Part shown: one piece after another, positions 61,327-64,000 of the stretch
How the letters are laid out: every line of letters begins with the position of its first letter
How positions within the stretch are numbered: the stretch's first letter is position 1
Assembly: GCA_035280425.1 (NCBI GenBank)
Contig: DATEFW010000007.1
Location: 1 to 64,000, forward strand
Source: QHXW01 sp035280425
Lineage (GTDB): Bacteria; Acidobacteriota; Terriglobia; Bryobacterales; Bryobacteraceae
Direction of reading: 5' to 3'
DNA: 64,000 bases
Translations under genes and position numbers: made by a program
Notes under the pieces: model-generated
Databases searched by the model: none
What the model was told of the DNA's origin: nothing
Seen by the model: only the letters and a program-made list of their open reading frames with translations

Positions 61327-64000
61327 ATGTGGATCACTGAAGAGAAAACCAGCAAAAAGATGAAGGAAACGACGCCGGCCGATGAATCGGCTCACGATAT
61401 TCTGCGGTTGCGGCGCCGTCCGCTGGATGTTTTTTTTGCCCCGCGGAATGTCGCGGTGATCGGGGCCACGGAAACGCCGGCGAGCGTGGGGCGGACCATT
61501 GTCTGGAACCTGATCAACAGCCCTTTCGGCGGCACGGTGTTTCCGGTCAATCCCAAGCGCTCGAGCGTACTGGGGATTCACGCGTATCCGCGGGTCGAGG
61601 AGGTACCCGACGAAGTCGACCTGGCGGTAATCGTTACGCCGGCCAAGACCGTTCCGGGTGTGGTGAGCGAATGCGTGCGCGCGGGGGTCAAGGGCGCGAT
61701 CATCATCTCGGCGGGATTCAAGGAAGCCGGCAAAATTGGGGCGGATCTCGAGCGCCAGGTGCTCGAGGAGGCGCGGCGCGGCAGGATGCGGATTATCGGG
61801 CCGAACTGCCTGGGCGTGATGAGCCCGCTGAGCGGCCTGAACGCCACCTTTGCCACGACCATTGCACGACCGGGAAATGTCGCGCTGGTGAGCCAGAGCG
61901 GCGCGATCTGCACGGCGATTCTTGACTGGAGCCTGCGCGAGCAGGTCGGATTCAGCGCGTTTCTTTCGATCGGCTCGATGCTGGATGTCGGCTGGGGCGA
62001 CCTGATCGAGTATCTAGGGGACGATCCGCGCACCCGCTCGATCATCATGTACATGGAATCGATCGGCGATGCGCGCGCCTTTGTCTCGGCAGCGCGCGAA
62101 GTGGCGCTCAGCAAGCCGATCATCGTGATTAAAGCCGGGCGCAGCGAAGCCGCGGCCAAGGCGGCGGCGTCGCATACCGGGTCTCTCGCGGGCTCGGATG
62201 AAGTGCTGGAAGCGGCTTTCCGGCGCTCCGGCGTGCTGCGGGTGCACAACATTTCGGATCTGTTCTATATGTCGGAAGTGCTGGCGAAGCAGCCCCGGCC
62301 GGCCGGCCCGCGTCTGACGATTCTGACCAATGCGGGCGGCCCTGGTGTGCTCGCGGCCGATGCCGTGGCCTCGCTCACCTGCAAGCTCGCGGACGTATCC
62401 GACGAAACTATGGCGGCGTTCAACGAGATCCTGCCGCCGCACTGGAGTCACGGAAATCCGATTGACATTCTGGGCGACGCCGACCCGCAGCGCTACGCCA
62501 AAGCGGTCGGGATCGCGGCGAAAGATACAGCAAGCGACGGCCTGCTGGTGATCATGACGCCGCAGGGCATGACCGATCCGACCCAGATTGCCGAGCAGTT
62601 GAAACCGCACGCCAAGCTGGACGGCAAGCCGATTCTGGCGAGCTGGATGGGCGGCGTCGAAGCGGCGGGCGGCGAAGAAATTTTAAATCACGCGGGCATT
62701 CCCACGTTCCCGTATCCGGACACTGCGGTCCGGGTGTTCGATTACATGTGGCGCTACACCTACAACCTCCGCGGACTTTATGAAACGCCGGCCGTCGCTC
62801 CGGAGGCCGATTCCATTGCGCGCGGGCACGTGGCGGCTATGATCGACGATGTCCGCAAATCGGGCCGCACGCTGCTGACGGAAGCGGAGTCGAAGCAGCT
62901 TCTGGCGCTTTACGGAATCCCGACGGTGCGGACGCTGGTGGCAAAAACAGTGGATGAGGCGGTGAAATCGGCGGGCGAGCTCGGTTACCCGGTGGTGCTG
63001 AAGCTGCATTCGGAAACCGTCACGCACAAGACCGATGTCGGCGGCGTGCAGTTGAATCTGCCGGATGAAGCTGCGGTGCGGTGGGCGTGGAGCGCGATCG
63101 AATCGGGCGCGCGCGAAAAAGCCGGTGAGGGCCACTTTTTGGGCGTTACGGTGCAGCCGATGGTCGCGCGCAACGGTTACGAGCTGATTGTCGGGTCGAG
63201 CATCGATGCACAATTCGGCCCGGTGCTGCTGTTCGGCTCGGGCGGGATGCTGGTTGAAGTCTATAAAGACCGCGCGCTGGCGCTGCCGCCGCTCAACACC
63301 ACCCTCGCCCGCCGCATGATGGAGCAGACCAGGATTTATACCGCGCTCCAGGGCGTTCGCGGGCAGAAGCCCGTGCCGCTGGCGGAGCTCGAGCAGCTCC
63401 TGGTGCGCTTCAGCCGGCTGGTGGTCGAGCAGCCGTGGATCAAAGAGATCGACATCAATCCGCTGATGGCGTCGCCGGAGCGGCTGATCGCTCTCGACGC
63501 ACGCGTGATTCTGCATCCGGCGGAAACCCGGCCTCAGGATCTGCCGCGCACCGCGATCCGGCCTTATCCGGTGCAGTACGTGAGCCGCTGGACCATGAAA
63601 GACGGCGCCGCGGTGACGATCCGGCCCATTCGTCCCGAGGACGAGCCCATGATGGTGGCGTTTCACGAGCGGCTTTCCGAGCGCAGCGTTTACTTCCGCT
63701 ACTTCCACCTGATCAATCTCAACCAGCGCACGGCGCACGAGCGGCTGACGCGCATCTGCTTCATCGACTACGACCGCGAAATGGCGCTGGTCGCCGAGCG
63801 CGAAAACCCAGCCACGAACCAGCACGAAATCCTGGGTGTGGGCCGCATGACGCGCCTGCATGGAACCGGCGACGCCGAGATGGCGATCCTGATCAGCGAC
63901 CAGTTTCACCGGCGCGGCCTGGGGACGGAGCTGCTGAGGCGTCTGATCGAAATCGGACGCGCGGAAAAGGTGGAGCGCATCGTCGCCGACATTCTGGCGG
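61327..64000 (+). CDS. ADP-forming acyl-CoA synthetase fused to GNAT acetyltransferase (partial, runs off the right edge)
   Basis: 891 codons from the ATG at 61327; a second ATG at 61360 is possible. Domains in order: CoA-binding (FAPRNVAVIGATETPASVGR), ligase-CoA domains, an ATP-grasp domain (LGYPVVLKLHSETVTHKTDVGG, INPLM), and a C-terminal GNAT domain (TIRPIRPEDEP, then HRRGLGTELLRRLIEIG). This is the layout of Pat-type protein acetyltransferases, where the synthetase part may be catalytic (acetyl-CoA to acetate with ATP gain) or only a sensor. The divergent position next to PFOR favours a link to acetyl-CoA metabolism. The C-terminus lies outside the window. Confidence 0.9.
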   Translation, partial: MWITEEKTSKKMKETTPADESAHDILRLRRRPLDVFFAPRNVAVIGATETPASVGRTIVWNLINSPFGGTVFPVNPKRSSVLGIHAYPRVEEVPDEVDLAVIVTPAKTVPGVVSECVRAGVKGAIIISAGFKEAGKIGADLERQVLEEARRGRMRIIGPNCLGVMSPLSGLNATFATTIARPGNVALVSQSGAICTAILDWSLREQVGFSAFLSIGSMLDVGWGDLIEYLGDDPRTRSIIMYMESIGDARAFVSAAREVALSKPIIVIKAGRSEAAAKAAASHTGSLAGSDEVLEAAFRRSGVLRVHNISDLFYMSEVLAKQPRPAGPRLTILTNAGGPGVLAADAVASLTCKLADVSDETMAAFNEILPPHWSHGNPIDILGDADPQRYAKAVGIAAKDTASDGLLVIMTPQGMTDPTQIAEQLKPHAKLDGKPILASWMGGVEAAGGEEILNHAGIPTFPYPDTAVRVFDYMWRYTYNLRGLYETPAVAPEADSIARGHVAAMIDDVRKSGRTLLTEAESKQLLALYGIPTVRTLVAKTVDEAVKSAGELGYPVVLKLHSETVTHKTDVGGVQLNLPDEAAVRWAWSAIESGAREKAGEGHFLGVTVQPMVARNGYELIVGSSIDAQFGPVLLFGSGGMLVEVYKDRALALPPLNTTLARRMMEQTRIYTALQGVRGQKPVPLAELEQLLVRFSRLVVEQPWIKEIDINPLMASPERLIALDARVILHPAETRPQDLPRTAIRPYPVQYVSRWTMKDGAAVTIRPIRPEDEPMMVAFHERLSERSVYFRYFHLINLNQRTAHERLTRICFIDYDREMALVAERENPATNQHEILGVGRMTRLHGTGDAEMAILISDQFHRRGLGTELLRRLIEIGRAEKVERIVADILA

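Noticed and set aside
62683..63909. 408-codon minus-strand frame at the right edge
   Set aside because: It is opposite the ATP-grasp part of the acyl-CoA synthetase, which has unmistakable motifs.
1..64000. CRISPR array, prophage or insertion sequence
   Set aside because: No regularly spaced repeats, transposase, integrase or phage structural proteins were seen. The only substantial repeats are the PFOR tails and the three diverged ADOP permeases.

Overview
The window looks like an acidobacterial chromosome, close to the Solibacter/Bryobacter group. This rests on three FtsX/MacB-type permeases of the acidobacterial duplicated orphan permease (ADOP) kind, a secreted protein resembling the Solibacter-type C-terminal domain family (TIGR03437), a PEP-CTERM protein, a PQQ dehydrogenase with a C-terminal heme motif, high GC and many GTG starts. 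No rRNA, tRNA, CRISPR array, integrase or transposase was recognised.

Layout. 1-3.6 kb: a partial Uma2-type nuclease and a type I methyltransferase/specificity pair (hsdM-hsdS) with no hsdR beside it. 3.6-7 kb (minus): a reduced PaaK-like protein, an amidohydrolase, and a two-component-like pair in which the regulator lacks its phospho-acceptor Asp and the partner lacks an ATPase domain. 7-19 kb: DsbD-like reductase, plsX-rpmF-yceD, an aquaglyceroporin, a PEP-CTERM protein, a chemoreceptor, an outer-membrane protein, and rpsA-IHF/HU-HIT. 19-28 kb: membrane-anchored MutS-like ATPase, two ADOP permeases and an esterase.

28.4-41.5 kb is the main point of interest, a probable extracellular electron transfer locus. 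On the minus strand lie an OmcA/MtrC-type decaheme cytochrome, a DmsE/MtrA-type decaheme cytochrome and an MtrB/PioB-type barrel, i.e. a porin-cytochrome conduit across the outer membrane. On the plus strand an operon encodes a small monoheme cytochrome, three small unknown proteins (one with two identical four-Cys motifs), a nine-heme cytochrome c fused to a b-type membrane domain (CbcL-like architecture) and a NapC/NirT-type cytochrome. The set holds 35 CxxCH motifs plus one Cx3CH. Between the two arms sits a PAS-AAA+-Fis sigma-54 activator, and each arm starts with a sequence having -24/-12 spacing. A Crp/Fnr regulator and a tandem UspA follow, and a very short Flp-type pilin with a near-perfect sigma-54 promoter lies just beyond.

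41.9-52.4 kb: methyltransferase and MarR-GNAT fusion, secreted proteins, PQQ dehydrogenase, TIGR03437-like protein, outer-membrane barrel, third ADOP permease. 52.4-64 kb: pyruvate:ferredoxin oxidoreductase (PFOR) transcribed away from a partial ADP-forming acyl-CoA synthetase/GNAT fusion. The last ~60 codons of PFOR recur twice downstream, at about 54.9-55.1 and 52.4-52.6 kb, bracketing an ABC exporter module and a TlpA-like gene. The copies differ mostly at synonymous sites, which suggests serial insertion of cassettes at the PFOR 3' end.
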